DNA of 64,000 nt from Pseudomaricurvus sp. HS19 (GTDB lineage Bacteria > Pseudomonadota > Gammaproteobacteria > Pseudomonadales > Cellvibrionaceae): assembly GCF_009857815.1 (NCBI RefSeq), contig NZ_WVVW01000001.1, positions 1,178,001 to 1,242,000 of the forward strand, written 5' to 3'. A program made the translations under genes and the position numbers. Numbering within the stretch: position 1 is the stretch's first letter; every line of letters starts with the position of its first letter. The notes under the pieces were generated by a model. That model was not told the DNA's origin. It made no database searches and saw only the letters and a program-made list of their open reading frames with translations. Shown here in pieces: positions 44,133 to 52,419 of the stretch.

Positions 44133-45641
44133 TCAGACCTCCGCCGCCGGCAAGCTGGCGACCAGCGCATTGATCACCGATTGGTTACCTTCGTTGCAAA
44201 GACGGGTATAGAACGCAGTCACCTGTTCGAGGAGAGCAGGGTCTTGTGCGGCCAAATCGCCGAACACCTGGCGCTGCTCCATAACAGTTCGGACCAACGC
44301 AACATTCCCGCCTGTCACCTCCAGTCTGGCCTGCAAATCAACCGCCAGAGGATCGTCCACCACAAAGGTTTCCCGGTTGTCCCGCTGGCCACCCAGAAAC
44401 TTCACCCAACCAGCAATGGCCAATGCCAACAGGGTCGAATCCTGACCGCTGTCCAGCAGCTGCCTCAGACTCTGTAACCAGCGCTGGGGAATTTTCTGTG
44501 AGCCATCCATTGCGATCTGTGCCGTGCGGTGTTGCAACGCCGGGTTGGCAAAGCGCTGCAGTAACTGCTCCTGGTACTCTTCGATATCAAAATCCGCGGG
44601 TACTGTCAGCGTCGGCAACACCGACTGCATGTACGCCCGGACCAGTGCCAACATAGCGCCATTGCTCACCACCTCGTGCACATAGTCGTAACCGGCCACA
44701 TAACCCAGGTAAGCGATAAGGGAGTGACTGCCATTGAGCAAGCGCAGCTTGATCATCTCGAAAGGGGTGACATCCTCAACCAGCAGCGCACCCACCGAGC
44801 CCCAGTCCGGCGCCGTGGTGGCAAAATTGTTTTCTATCACCCACTGACTGAACGGCTCGGTGCTCACCGCACCCTCATCGCTCACCCCCAGCGCCTCTTC
44901 GGCCAGCTGACGATCAGCGGCTGTGCTGGCGGGTACAATCCGGTCCACCATGGAGCAGGGGAAGGTCACCTGCCGGGCAATCCACTCCGCCAGGTCGCCG
45001 TCCAGTCGCGCCGCCAGCGCCGTCACTACCGCACCCAACACCCTTCCGTTGTGCGGCAGGTTGTCACAACTTAACAACGTAATACCCGGCAGCCCCTGCT
45101 CCCGGCGGCGGCGCAGGCCTGCCACCAGAAAGCCAATGGCCGTACGCGGCGTGGCCAGCCCATCGGCCACTTCCGCTTCAATAGCCGGGTGGTTCTGCAA
45201 CAACTCCCCACTGGCCGGATCGTGGCAGTAGCCTTTCTCGGTGATGGTGAGAGTAACCACCCTGGTGGAGGACGATGCTATGGCCTGCACCAGCTCGTCA
45301 GGCTCCTGGGGCGCCACAATCACTCGCTGCAGGCAGCCGATGACCTGAAAACGGTTGGCCTCGCTCTTTTCAATCAGGGTATAGAGACCATCCTGCGGGT
45401 TGAGCTGCTGCGCCACGTCAGCGCTGCGCATGCTGGCCCCGATGATGCCCCAGTCACCGCCGCTGCGGTTCAGCAGTTGCTCGGTATACCAGGCCTGGTG
45501 AGCACGATGAAACGCCCCTACCCCCAGGTGCACAATACCGGGCTGCAGATTGTGGCGGTCGTAGGAAGGTAGCTGTACAGCAGCAGGCAGCGCCTCAAGC
45601 AGACCATTGTGCAGGCGCTTCACGGGTGCAGGGTTACTCAT
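44133..45641 (-). CDS. uxuB: Fructuronate reductase, mannitol dehydrogenase family
   Basis: UxuB reduces D-fructuronate to D-mannonate with NADH. The 502-residue protein contains the Rossmann start PGIVHLGVGAFHRAHQAWYTE, TLTITEKGYCHDPASG, the conserved SCDNLPHNGRVL, and the catalytic lysine region EMIKLRLLNGSHSLIAYLGY typical of polyol dehydrogenases. Its start overlaps the end of uxaC by four bases (ATGA), so the genes are translationally coupled. Confidence 0.95.
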   Translation of the reverse strand: MSNPAPVKRLHNGLLEALPAAVQLPSYDRHNLQPGIVHLGVGAFHRAHQAWYTEQLLNRSGGDWGIIGASMRSADVAQQLNPQDGLYTLIEKSEANRFQVIGCLQRVIVAPQEPDELVQAIASSSTRVVTLTITEKGYCHDPASGELLQNHPAIEAEVADGLATPRTAIGFLVAGLRRRREQGLPGITLLSCDNLPHNGRVLGAVVTALAARLDGDLAEWIARQVTFPCSMVDRIVPASTAADRQLAEEALGVSDEGAVSTEPFSQWVIENNFATTAPDWGSVGALLVEDVTPFEMIKLRLLNGSHSLIAYLGYVAGYDYVHEVVSNGAMLALVRAYMQSVLPTLTVPADFDIEEYQEQLLQRFANPALQHRTAQIAMDGSQKIPQRWLQSLRQLLDSGQDSTLLALAIAGWVKFLGGQRDNRETFVVDDPLAVDLQARLEVTGGNVALVRTVMEQRQVFGDLAAQDPALLEQVTAFYTRLCNEGNQSVINALVASLPAAEV

Positions 45642-47059
45642 AATTTGTACGCGGTCCGGGCCAGGTTATAAGCGAGGTCAACAGCCGTCTCCGCCGCTTC
45701 CTGCTGAGTCAGTCGATGCTCTGCCACCAGCTGCGCGAGGAACGCACAGTCCATGCGCCGGGCCACATCGTGACGAGCGGGGATGGAGAGAAACGCGCGG
45801 GTATCGTCGTTAAAACCGACGGTGTTGTAGAAGCCGGCAGTCTCGGTAATTTGCTCGCGATAGCGGCGCATCCCCTCGGGGCTGTCGTGGAACCACCAGG
45901 CGGGGCCCACTTTCAGTGCCGGATAGTGACCCGCCAGGGGTGCCAGTTCGCGGCTGTAGGAGGTCTCGTCCAGGGTGAATACGATAATGGTCAGGTCAGC
46001 ATTGTTGCCATACTTGCTGAGCAACGGATGCAGCGCGTTCACGTATTCCGTCTGCAGGGGAATATCCGCGCCCTTGTCACGACCAAATTGGGTAAACAGC
46101 TGTGGATTGTGGTTACGGAACACACCGGGGTGGATCTGCATCACCAGACCATCCTCCAGGCTCATGCCCGCCATCTCCGTCAGCATCTGGGCCCGGAACA
46201 GCTCGGCCTGGGCCGCGTTGGCGTGTCCGCTCATCACCAGCTGGTAGAGCTGCTCACAGTCTTCCCGGGACAGATCTGCGGTAGCCGCCGTCGGATGTCC
46301 GTGATCGGTAGCCGTCGCGCCGTTGGCTTTAAAGAAGGCCCTGCGTGCAAACAACGCCCGCAGATAGCCATCGAAAGTCTCCACCGATTCGCCGGTCAGG
46401 CGACCCAGCTCCTGCACATTGCCCACAAAGCCCTCGTACTGGGGATCCAGCACCGGGTCGGGCCGGAAGGTAGTAATCACCCTGCCCTGCCAGCCGCTCT
46501 CGCGGATCTGGCGGTGATGGCGCAAGTCGTCCAGCGGCCCCTCGGTAGTGGCCAGCAGTTCGATATTGAAACGTTCAAACAGCGCCCGGGGACGAAATTC
46601 ATCGCTGGCCAGGGCCCGGTTGATGTGCTGATAATAGTCGCCGGCGGTAGCACTGGTGAGCACCTCATCGATACCAAACACCTCGGCAAAGACGTGATCC
46701 AGCCACATACGGCTGGGTGTGCCGCGAAACAGATAATAATGGTCCGCGAACCGCTGCCAGATCACCTCCGGGTCGGTCTCCACCGCACCGGCATCACTGC
46801 CACCGATGCCCAGCGCCGTCAGCGGGATACCCTGGCTGTAGAGCATGCGCAGCAGGTAGTGATCAGGCTTGATAAGCAGCTCGGCGGCATTTTCAAAGGG
46901 CTGATTGCCGGCAAACCAACGGGGATCCGTGTGGCCGTGAGGACTGATAATCGGCAACCCGGACACCGCCTGATACAGCTCGCGGGCAATACCCCGGGTG
47001 GTGCTATCGGCGGGAAACAAGCGATCGGGGTGCAAACTCAGGGCAATCTTTTGCGTCAT
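45638..47059 (-). CDS. uxaC: Glucuronate isomerase
   Basis: UxaC interconverts D-glucuronate and D-fructuronate, and D-galacturonate and D-tagaturonate. The 473-residue protein shows ISPHGHTDPRWFAGNQPFEN near the N-terminus with metal-binding His residues, the central TTFRPDPVLDPQYEGF and ATDHGHPTAATADLSREDCE, and RHDVARRMDCAFLAQLVAEH near the end. It is the first gene of the minus-strand uronate operon. It is divergent from dctP across 233 bp that hold a predicted promoter and operator. Confidence 0.97.
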   Translation of the reverse strand: MTQKIALSLHPDRLFPADSTTRGIARELYQAVSGLPIISPHGHTDPRWFAGNQPFENAAELLIKPDHYLLRMLYSQGIPLTALGIGGSDAGAVETDPEVIWQRFADHYYLFRGTPSRMWLDHVFAEVFGIDEVLTSATAGDYYQHINRALASDEFRPRALFERFNIELLATTEGPLDDLRHHRQIRESGWQGRVITTFRPDPVLDPQYEGFVGNVQELGRLTGESVETFDGYLRALFARRAFFKANGATATDHGHPTAATADLSREDCEQLYQLVMSGHANAAQAELFRAQMLTEMAGMSLEDGLVMQIHPGVFRNHNPQLFTQFGRDKGADIPLQTEYVNALHPLLSKYGNNADLTIIVFTLDETSYSRELAPLAGHYPALKVGPAWWFHDSPEGMRRYREQITETAGFYNTVGFNDDTRAFLSIPARHDVARRMDCAFLAQLVAEHRLTQQEAAETAVDLAYNLARTAYKL

Positions 47060-47121
47060 GGCTCTCTGCTCTTGACTGACTCTCTGCTCTTATAGAAGGC
47101 CCTACACCCCTGACACCGCAA

Positions 47122-47135
47122 ACCGGTATAGTGGT
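47122..47135. promoter_or_regulatory. Candidate operator downstream of the uxaC promoter
   Basis: ACCGGTATAGTGGT is an imperfect palindrome (two mismatches) placed about 18-31 bp past the -10 of the uxaC promoter. The FadR-type GntR regulator encoded at 50120-50809 is a candidate binder. The assignment is weak. Confidence 0.35.
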
Positions 47136-47152
47136 AAGGCCAATTTGATGCT

Positions 47153-47181
47153 ATTCTCACAGCCTGCGCTATAACAGTCAA
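47153..47181 (-). promoter_or_regulatory. Predicted promoter of the uxaC operon
   Basis: On the minus strand TTGACT (47181-47176) and GAGAAT (47158-47153) are separated by 17 bp. The start codon of uxaC lies about 90 bp downstream. Confidence 0.5.
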
Positions 47182-47292
47182 GATAGCCCGCGATTGCCAC
47201 ATTCACATGACATAAGCTGCAGAACCGAACTGCCTAAAATTCACTAAAAACACATTCACTAAAAACAATAGATTGCCAACCTACGGCTTGCC

Positions 47293-48285
47293 ATGAAACC
47301 ACTGCTACCGCTTTTGCGACTGCGCACCTGCCTTGTCGCCATTCTGCTCACCATCCTCTGCGCCTGCGGTGGACAGGAGAAGTACTCCGTCCTCAAGCTG
47401 GCCCACGGGCTGGACCAGAATCATCCCACACACAAGGCCATGGTCTATATGGCCAAGCGCCTGGAAGAGATCTCCGACGGCCACCTGCAGATGGACATTT
47501 ACCCCGGCGGGCAACTGGGTGAAGAGCGCGAACTGATAGAGCTGTTGCAGATTGGCAGCCTGGCCATGACCAAGGCATCTGCCAGCCCGATGGAAGGTTT
47601 TGTTCCCGACTTCAAGCTGTTCAGCCTCCCCTATGTCTTCCGCGACCACGACCACTTCTGGCGCGCACTGGAGAGCAAAACCGGCCGCGACCTGCTCAGC
47701 AGCGGCGAGGCCGTACGCCTGCGGGGACTGGCCTATTACGACGCCGGCAGCCGCAGCTTCTATACCATCGACAAGCCAATTCAGACCCCGGAAGACCTCA
47801 GTGGCCTGAAGATTCGTGTGCAGCAGAGCATCACTTCAGTGGCCATGATCAACACCCTGGGCGGCTCCGGCACACCGGTGGACTGGGGCGAACTCTACAC
47901 CGCCCTGCAACAGGGTGTGGTAGATGGTGCCGAGAACAACCCCCCCAGCTTTTACCTGTCCAAGCATTACGAGGTCGCCCGCTACCTGAGCCTGGACGAG
48001 CACACGTATGTGCCCGACATCCTGCTGATCAGCCGCCCAATCTGGAATCGCCTCTCTCCCCAGCAACAAGGCTGGTTACAACAGGCGGCGGAAGAGTCCA
48101 GCCACTATCAGCGTAAACTGTGGCAGGAGGAGACTGAACGCGCCCTGCAACAACTCACCGCCGACGGCGTCACCATTGTCCACCCTGACAAGGCCGCATT
48201 CCGCCACAAGGTACAGCCCATGCTGGCGGAATACGACGGCACCTCTGTTGGCGCCATGATCCAGGCCATCCGGAGCCTTCCCTGA
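47293..48285 (+). CDS. dctP: TRAP transporter substrate-binding protein (DctP family)
   Basis: The 330-residue protein has an N-terminal signal ending in LTILCACGG, which may be a lipobox, so it is either a lipoprotein or a soluble periplasmic protein. DctP features are LKLAHGLDQNHPTHKAMVYM at the mature start, YYDAGSRSFYTIDKPIQTPEDLSG and LKIRVQQ with the arginine that binds the substrate carboxylate, and GVVDGAENNPPSFY. Its place opposite uxaC predicts glucuronate or a related hexuronate as ligand. The next gene starts within its stop codon. Confidence 0.93.
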   Translation: MKPLLPLLRLRTCLVAILLTILCACGGQEKYSVLKLAHGLDQNHPTHKAMVYMAKRLEEISDGHLQMDIYPGGQLGEERELIELLQIGSLAMTKASASPMEGFVPDFKLFSLPYVFRDHDHFWRALESKTGRDLLSSGEAVRLRGLAYYDAGSRSFYTIDKPIQTPEDLSGLKIRVQQSITSVAMINTLGGSGTPVDWGELYTALQQGVVDGAENNPPSFYLSKHYEVARYLSLDEHTYVPDILLISRPIWNRLSPQQQGWLQQAAEESSHYQRKLWQEETERALQQLTADGVTIVHPDKAAFRHKVQPMLAEYDGTSVGAMIQAIRSLP

Positions 48286-48764
48286 TGCTGCAACGACTCC
48301 TGCACCACACCGATCAACTGCTCAAGGGCCTGCTGATCCTGATCGTATCCACCATGGTACTCAATGTCCTGTGGCAGGTGGCCACCCGTTTCCTGCTGGG
48401 CAGCCCCAGCTCGTGGACCGAGGAGCTGGCGCGCTTCCTGTTGATCTGGCTGGGCCTGTTTGGTGGCAGCTACGCCTACCGCACCCACGCCCACATTGGT
48501 ATCGATATCCTCACCCGCAAGCTGCGTGGCACCAGCCAGGCCATCGTCACCAACCTGGCGCTGGTAGTAGTGGTGCTGTTTGCACTGGTAGTTATGGTCT
48601 ACGGCGGCAGCCAACTGGTTCTGCTGACGCTGGAACTGAAGCAGACCTCCGCCTCGCTGGGCATCCCCGTTGGCTACGTTTACCTGGCTCTGCCAGTAAG
48701 CGGGCTGATGATTGCGATATACAGCCTTGCCCAGCTTTTCCAGCCCAAGCTTCGCGCCGAATAA
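48285..48764 (+). CDS. dctQ: TRAP transporter small permease subunit (DctQ family)
   Basis: The 159-residue protein has four membrane helices and the family motif SSWTEELARFLLIWLGLFGG between helices 1 and 2. TGATG overlap with dctP couples their translation. It works with DctM as the membrane part of a sodium-driven secondary transporter. Confidence 0.93.
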   Translation: MLQRLLHHTDQLLKGLLILIVSTMVLNVLWQVATRFLLGSPSSWTEELARFLLIWLGLFGGSYAYRTHAHIGIDILTRKLRGTSQAIVTNLALVVVVLFALVVMVYGGSQLVLLTLELKQTSASLGIPVGYVYLALPVSGLMIAIYSLAQLFQPKLRAE

Positions 48765-48776
48765 ACGGAACACACC

Positions 48777-50078
48777 ATGGAATTTTCCGGCCTGATACTG
48801 ATTCTCTCTTTCCTGTTGCTGCTGTTGATGCGGGTCCCGGTGGCCATCTGTATTGGCGCCGCCACGTTTGTGGCCATGCTGGCCAGCATCGAGTTTACCG
48901 CCGCCGCCACGACGGTTGCACAGCGCATGGCCGGCGGCCTCGACAGCTTTGCCCTGCTGGCAGTCCCGCTTTTTATTATGTCCGGCATCCTGATGGGCCA
49001 GGGCGGCATCGCCCGCCGCCTGATTGAATTTGCCAAGGTACTGGTGGGCACTCTGCCTGGCGGCCTGGGGCTGGTGAACGTGATCTCCTGCACCCTGTTC
49101 GGTTCCATCTCCGGCTCTGCGGTGGCGGCCACCTCGGCGATTGGTGGCTTCATGATCCCGGCGATGGAGAAGGATGGCTACAACCGCAACTTCAACGCCG
49201 CACTGACCATCACCTCCTCCACCACCGGCCTGCTGATTCCCCCCAGCAATGTGCTGATTATCTATTCGCTGGCCAGTGGCAGCGTCTCCATTGCCGCCCT
49301 GTTTATTGCCGGCTATGTACCGGGAATCCTGCTGGCCCTGTCCCTGATGGCCATCGCCATGGTCTACTCGGCCCGGGCCGGCTTCCCCCGCTCCGGCCGC
49401 ATTCCCCTGCGCCAGGCAATGCCAAAGCTGCTGGATGCCATCCCCAGTCTGCTGTTAGTCGTGATTGTCATCGGCGGCATTATCGGTGGTGTATTTACCG
49501 CCACCGAAGCCAGTGCCATTGCGGTGCTCTACTCGCTGATCCTGGCGGTGGGAGTCTACCGGGAGGTCAAGCCCAAAGAGTTGCCGGCACTGATGATCAA
49601 AACCGCCGAGACCAGCGCGGTGGTACTGCTGCTGATCGCCACCTCCACAGCCATGTCCTGGATGCTAGCCTACGAGAATATTCCGCAGTCTGTCAGTGAA
49701 CTGTTAATCGGCCTCAGCGACAATCCGCTGCTGATTCTGCTGCTGATCAACATTGTGCTGCTGCTGGTGGGAACCTTTATGGACATGACACCGGCCATCC
49801 TGATCTTCACGCCCATCTTTTTGCCGATCGCCGAATCGCTGGGGATTTCACCCCTGCACTTCGGCATCATGATGGTGTTGAACTTATCCGTTGGCCTGTG
49901 CACCCCGCCCGTAGGCAGCGTGCTGTTTGTCGGCTGCAGTATCGCCAAAACCCGGATGGAGTCGGTTCTCAAGCCATTGCTGCCCATGTACGCCGCCATG
50001 CTCCTGACCCTGGTGTTGATTACCCTGTTCCCGGCCCTGAGCGAGTGGTTGCCACGGGTTAGCGGCCTGATTGACTGA
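48777..50078 (+). CDS. dctM: TRAP transporter large permease subunit (DctM family)
   Basis: The 433-residue protein has about twelve membrane segments and the DctM hallmarks SFALLAVPLFIMSGILMGQG, FGSISGSAVAATSAIGGFMI, LLIPPSNVLIIYSLASG, and GLCTPPVGSVLFVGCSIAK. It forms the transport channel of the TRAP system. It lies 12 bp after dctQ and ends convergent with the GntR gene, with a GC-rich hairpin (50086-50107) between them. Confidence 0.95.
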   Translation: MEFSGLILILSFLLLLLMRVPVAICIGAATFVAMLASIEFTAAATTVAQRMAGGLDSFALLAVPLFIMSGILMGQGGIARRLIEFAKVLVGTLPGGLGLVNVISCTLFGSISGSAVAATSAIGGFMIPAMEKDGYNRNFNAALTITSSTTGLLIPPSNVLIIYSLASGSVSIAALFIAGYVPGILLALSLMAIAMVYSARAGFPRSGRIPLRQAMPKLLDAIPSLLLVVIVIGGIIGGVFTATEASAIAVLYSLILAVGVYREVKPKELPALMIKTAETSAVVLLLIATSTAMSWMLAYENIPQSVSELLIGLSDNPLLILLLINIVLLLVGTFMDMTPAILIFTPIFLPIAESLGISPLHFGIMMVLNLSVGLCTPPVGSVLFVGCSIAKTRMESVLKPLLPMYAAMLLTLVLITLFPALSEWLPRVSGLID

Positions 50079-50119
50079 GGGGATTGCGGCCGGCAAGCGC
50101 CGACCGCGATGGCGGAGGC

Positions 50120-50809
50120 TCAGGCCTCCAGATAGGTTTTACTGTCGATCAATGCGCTGCTGATATGATCGCGCATGGCGTCTTCCGCAGCGGCGGCATC
50201 CCGCGCCGACAATGCATTAAACAGGCGCTTGTGCTGTCCCAGGGAAGGATGCACACCCACTTCACGTACACGCTGGTGAAACAGGGTGCTCAGCTCCGAA
50301 CTGATCCGCATATCCCACAGCCAGGTGACAATGGCAGCCAGGGCGCTGTTGCCGGCCGCCTCGGCAATAATGCAGTGGAAGCGCTTGTCAGCCTCTTCCG
50401 ATACCGAGCCTTCGGTATCTTCACGCTCCATATCATCCAGGGCCACTTGCAGCTCCTGCAGCTGCGACTCGCTGATGCGTTGCGCGGCAAGCTTTGCCAG
50501 CTCCGGCTCGATCATCAAACGTGCTTCAAGAATTTCAAAGGAACCCGGCCCAACGTCTTCAATTCCCCGGGCTACCGGGTTGTTGCGCACGTAGATGCCG
50601 GAGCCGGTGCGGATTTCTACCAGCCCCGCGATCTCCAGCGCGATCATCGCCTCACGGATAGTGGGCCTGCTCACCTCAAACCGCACCGCCAGATCACGCT
50701 CGGACGGCAGGCGCTCTCCCGCTTCTATCTGTCCGCTGGTGATCAGGTTTTCAATTTGGCTGGCCACCTCCAGATAGAGACGGCGGACTTTTACGGCTTC
50801 GATTTTCAT
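50120..50809 (-). CDS. GntR family regulator, FadR subfamily (probable hexuronate regulator)
   Basis: The 229-residue protein has an N-terminal winged helix (RLYLEVASQIENLITSGQIE, then LPSERDLAVRFEVSRPTIRE) and a C-terminal helical FCD effector domain with the metal-binding pattern of His and Asp/Glu residues (DKRFHCIIAEAAGN, HKRLFNALSARDAAAAEDAM). ExuR, UxuR and related uronate regulators have this form. It lies between the TRAP genes and the MFS permease. The ATG at 50809 is the family start; the upstream open frame is made of an 18-bp repeat and is not likely translated. Confidence 0.9.
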   Translation of the reverse strand: MKIEAVKVRRLYLEVASQIENLITSGQIEAGERLPSERDLAVRFEVSRPTIREAMIALEIAGLVEIRTGSGIYVRNNPVARGIEDVGPGSFEILEARLMIEPELAKLAAQRISESQLQELQVALDDMEREDTEGSVSEEADKRFHCIIAEAAGNSALAAIVTWLWDMRISSELSTLFHQRVREVGVHPSLGQHKRLFNALSARDAAAAEDAMRDHISSALIDSKTYLEA

Positions 50810-50872
50810 AAATTTATTATCAACCTGAACGGAAACGCAGAAATTGCGGGCCATTCTACCCTGCCCGTCCCT

Positions 50873-50944
50873 CCGAGGTAAGAAGCTGCCCCGAGGTAAG
50901 AAGCCGCCCCGAGGTAAGCCGCCACCCCGGGGCAAGAAGACGTC
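50873..50944. repeat. 18-bp tandem repeat, four copies, upstream of the GntR gene
   Basis: Units CCGAGGTAAGAAGCTGCC, CCGAGGTAAGAAGCCGCC, CCGAGGTAAGCCGCCACC and CCGGGGCAAGAAGACGTC follow each other without gaps. The copies drift from left to right. The array lies 64-135 bp before the GntR start, in the region where its promoter should be. Confidence 0.88.
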
Positions 50945-51011
50945 CCCAACCCGGGTATTTCCGTAAACCTGCCGCATCGACATGGACGGGAGGCACCACT
51001 TCTATATAATT

Positions 51012-51023
51012 GACAGCGCTGTC
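51012..51023. promoter_or_regulatory. Palindrome upstream of the FucP-like permease gene
   Basis: GACAGCGCTGTC is a perfect 12-bp palindrome, 72-83 bp before the permease start. It may be an operator for a nearby regulator. No second copy was noticed in the window. Confidence 0.4.
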
Positions 51024-51094
51024 GGAATGGCGGAATTTGCCGCCCAGCCAACTACTACAATAAAAGCCTAACCACCGGAATTGAATTACACATC

Positions 51095-52372
51095 ATGCAA
51101 TCGCCTTCCCCCACCCACGCTGCAGCACCGGCTGCGACCGGCAGCTACCGCCTGCCACTGATCATACTGACCAGCCTGTTCTTTATGTGGGGTTTTATAA
51201 CCGCGCTGAACGATATCCTGATCCCTCACCTGAAGAGCGTCTTTGACCTGAATTACACCCAGGCCATCCTTGTACAGTTTTGCTTCTTCGGTGCCTATTT
51301 TCTGGTGTCGCTGCCTGCAGGCGCCCTGGTGGGACGCATCGGCTACCAGAAAGGATTGGTGCTGGGCCTGCTGACCGCGGCAGTGGGCTGCCTGCTGTTT
51401 TTGCCAGCAGCGAGCCTGCGGCTCTATCCACTGTTTCTCGGGGCCCTGTTCGTGCTCGCCAGTGGCGTCACCCTGCTACAGGTATCGGCTAACCCATACG
51501 TTACAGCGCTCGGCCCAGCCAGCAGCGCGTCCGGCCGCCTGACCCTGACACAGGCCTTCAATTCCCTGGGTACAACGGTCGCACCGCTGATCGGTGCGGC
51601 GTTGATTTTCAGTGCCGTACCCGAGCTGCCCGATGCAACTGCCGGCGCCCTGAGCGCCGCCGACAAACTGGCAGAGGCGGACTCGGTCAAACTCCCCTAC
51701 CTGATTCTTGCAGCAATGCTGGGCACACTGGCGCTGCTGTTTGCGGTTATGAAGCTGCCCGCGCTGCACACTCCGGATGACCATCAGCAGGCGAGTTTCT
51801 CCGCCGTGTTGCGCTACCGGCACCTGGTACTCGGCGCGCTGGCGATTTTCACCTACGTCGGTGCCGAGGTATCCATCGGCAGCTTCATGATCAGCTTTAT
51901 CAAAGAGCTGGGGCTGCAGGACATCACCGAGCATGAAGCGGCCCGCTATGTGGCCTGGTACTGGGGCGGCGCCATGGTGGGACGCTTTGTGGGGGTATGG
52001 CTCATGATGCGGGTGGATGCCCGCTACCTGCTGGCGGCCAATGCCAGCTGTGCAGTCCTGCTGGTGCTGTTTGCCTGTTTCTATAAGGGCAACGCCGCTG
52101 CCATCAGCCTGCTGGCCGTGGGACTGTGCAACTCCATCATGTTCCCCACTATTTTCAGTCTCGCCCTGAAAGACCTGGGGGCACTGACCAGCCGCGGCTC
52201 CGGGCTGCTCTGCTGCGCCATCGTAGGTGGCGCACTGATTCCACTGCTGCAGGGCATGATTGCCGACTGGCAAGGCCTGCAGATCTCCTTCCTGCTGGCG
52301 GCTGCCTGTTATGTGTATATCGCCTACTACGGATTGGAAGGATCAAAAGTGCGTAGCCCCCCAGTACAGTAA
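51095..52372 (+). CDS. FucP-like MFS sugar permease (FHS family)
   Basis: The 425-residue protein has twelve predicted membrane helices and the FHS-family features LFFMWGFITALNDILIPHLK in helix 1, QFCFFGAYFLVSLPAGALV in helix 2, QVSANPYVTALGPASSASGR, and LTLTQAFNSLGTTVAPLIGA. FucP and the glucose/galactose permeases are proton symporters of this type. Here it is a second inner membrane entry route beside the TRAP system. It is divergent from the GntR gene. Confidence 0.9.
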   Translation: MQSPSPTHAAAPAATGSYRLPLIILTSLFFMWGFITALNDILIPHLKSVFDLNYTQAILVQFCFFGAYFLVSLPAGALVGRIGYQKGLVLGLLTAAVGCLLFLPAASLRLYPLFLGALFVLASGVTLLQVSANPYVTALGPASSASGRLTLTQAFNSLGTTVAPLIGAALIFSAVPELPDATAGALSAADKLAEADSVKLPYLILAAMLGTLALLFAVMKLPALHTPDDHQQASFSAVLRYRHLVLGALAIFTYVGAEVSIGSFMISFIKELGLQDITEHEAARYVAWYWGGAMVGRFVGVWLMMRVDARYLLAANASCAVLLVLFACFYKGNAAAISLLAVGLCNSIMFPTIFSLALKDLGALTSRGSGLLCCAIVGGALIPLLQGMIADWQGLQISFLLAAACYVYIAYYGLEGSKVRSPPVQ

Positions 52373-52419
52373 CCGCACAGTAACCGCTACGGCATTGGAG
52401 GGCTCTCAGGCCGGTGGTG

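Noticed and set aside
45716-47095. A 459-codon open frame on the plus strand
   Set aside because: It mirrors uxaC and has no recognisable domain.
50873-50944. CRISPR-like array
   Set aside because: The repeats are contiguous without spacers and no cas genes are present.
50810-50983. N-terminal extension of the GntR frame with Pro-Arg-Gly repeats
   Set aside because: It is the translation of the 18-bp DNA repeat; the family start at 50809 follows directly. A translated leader cannot be fully excluded.
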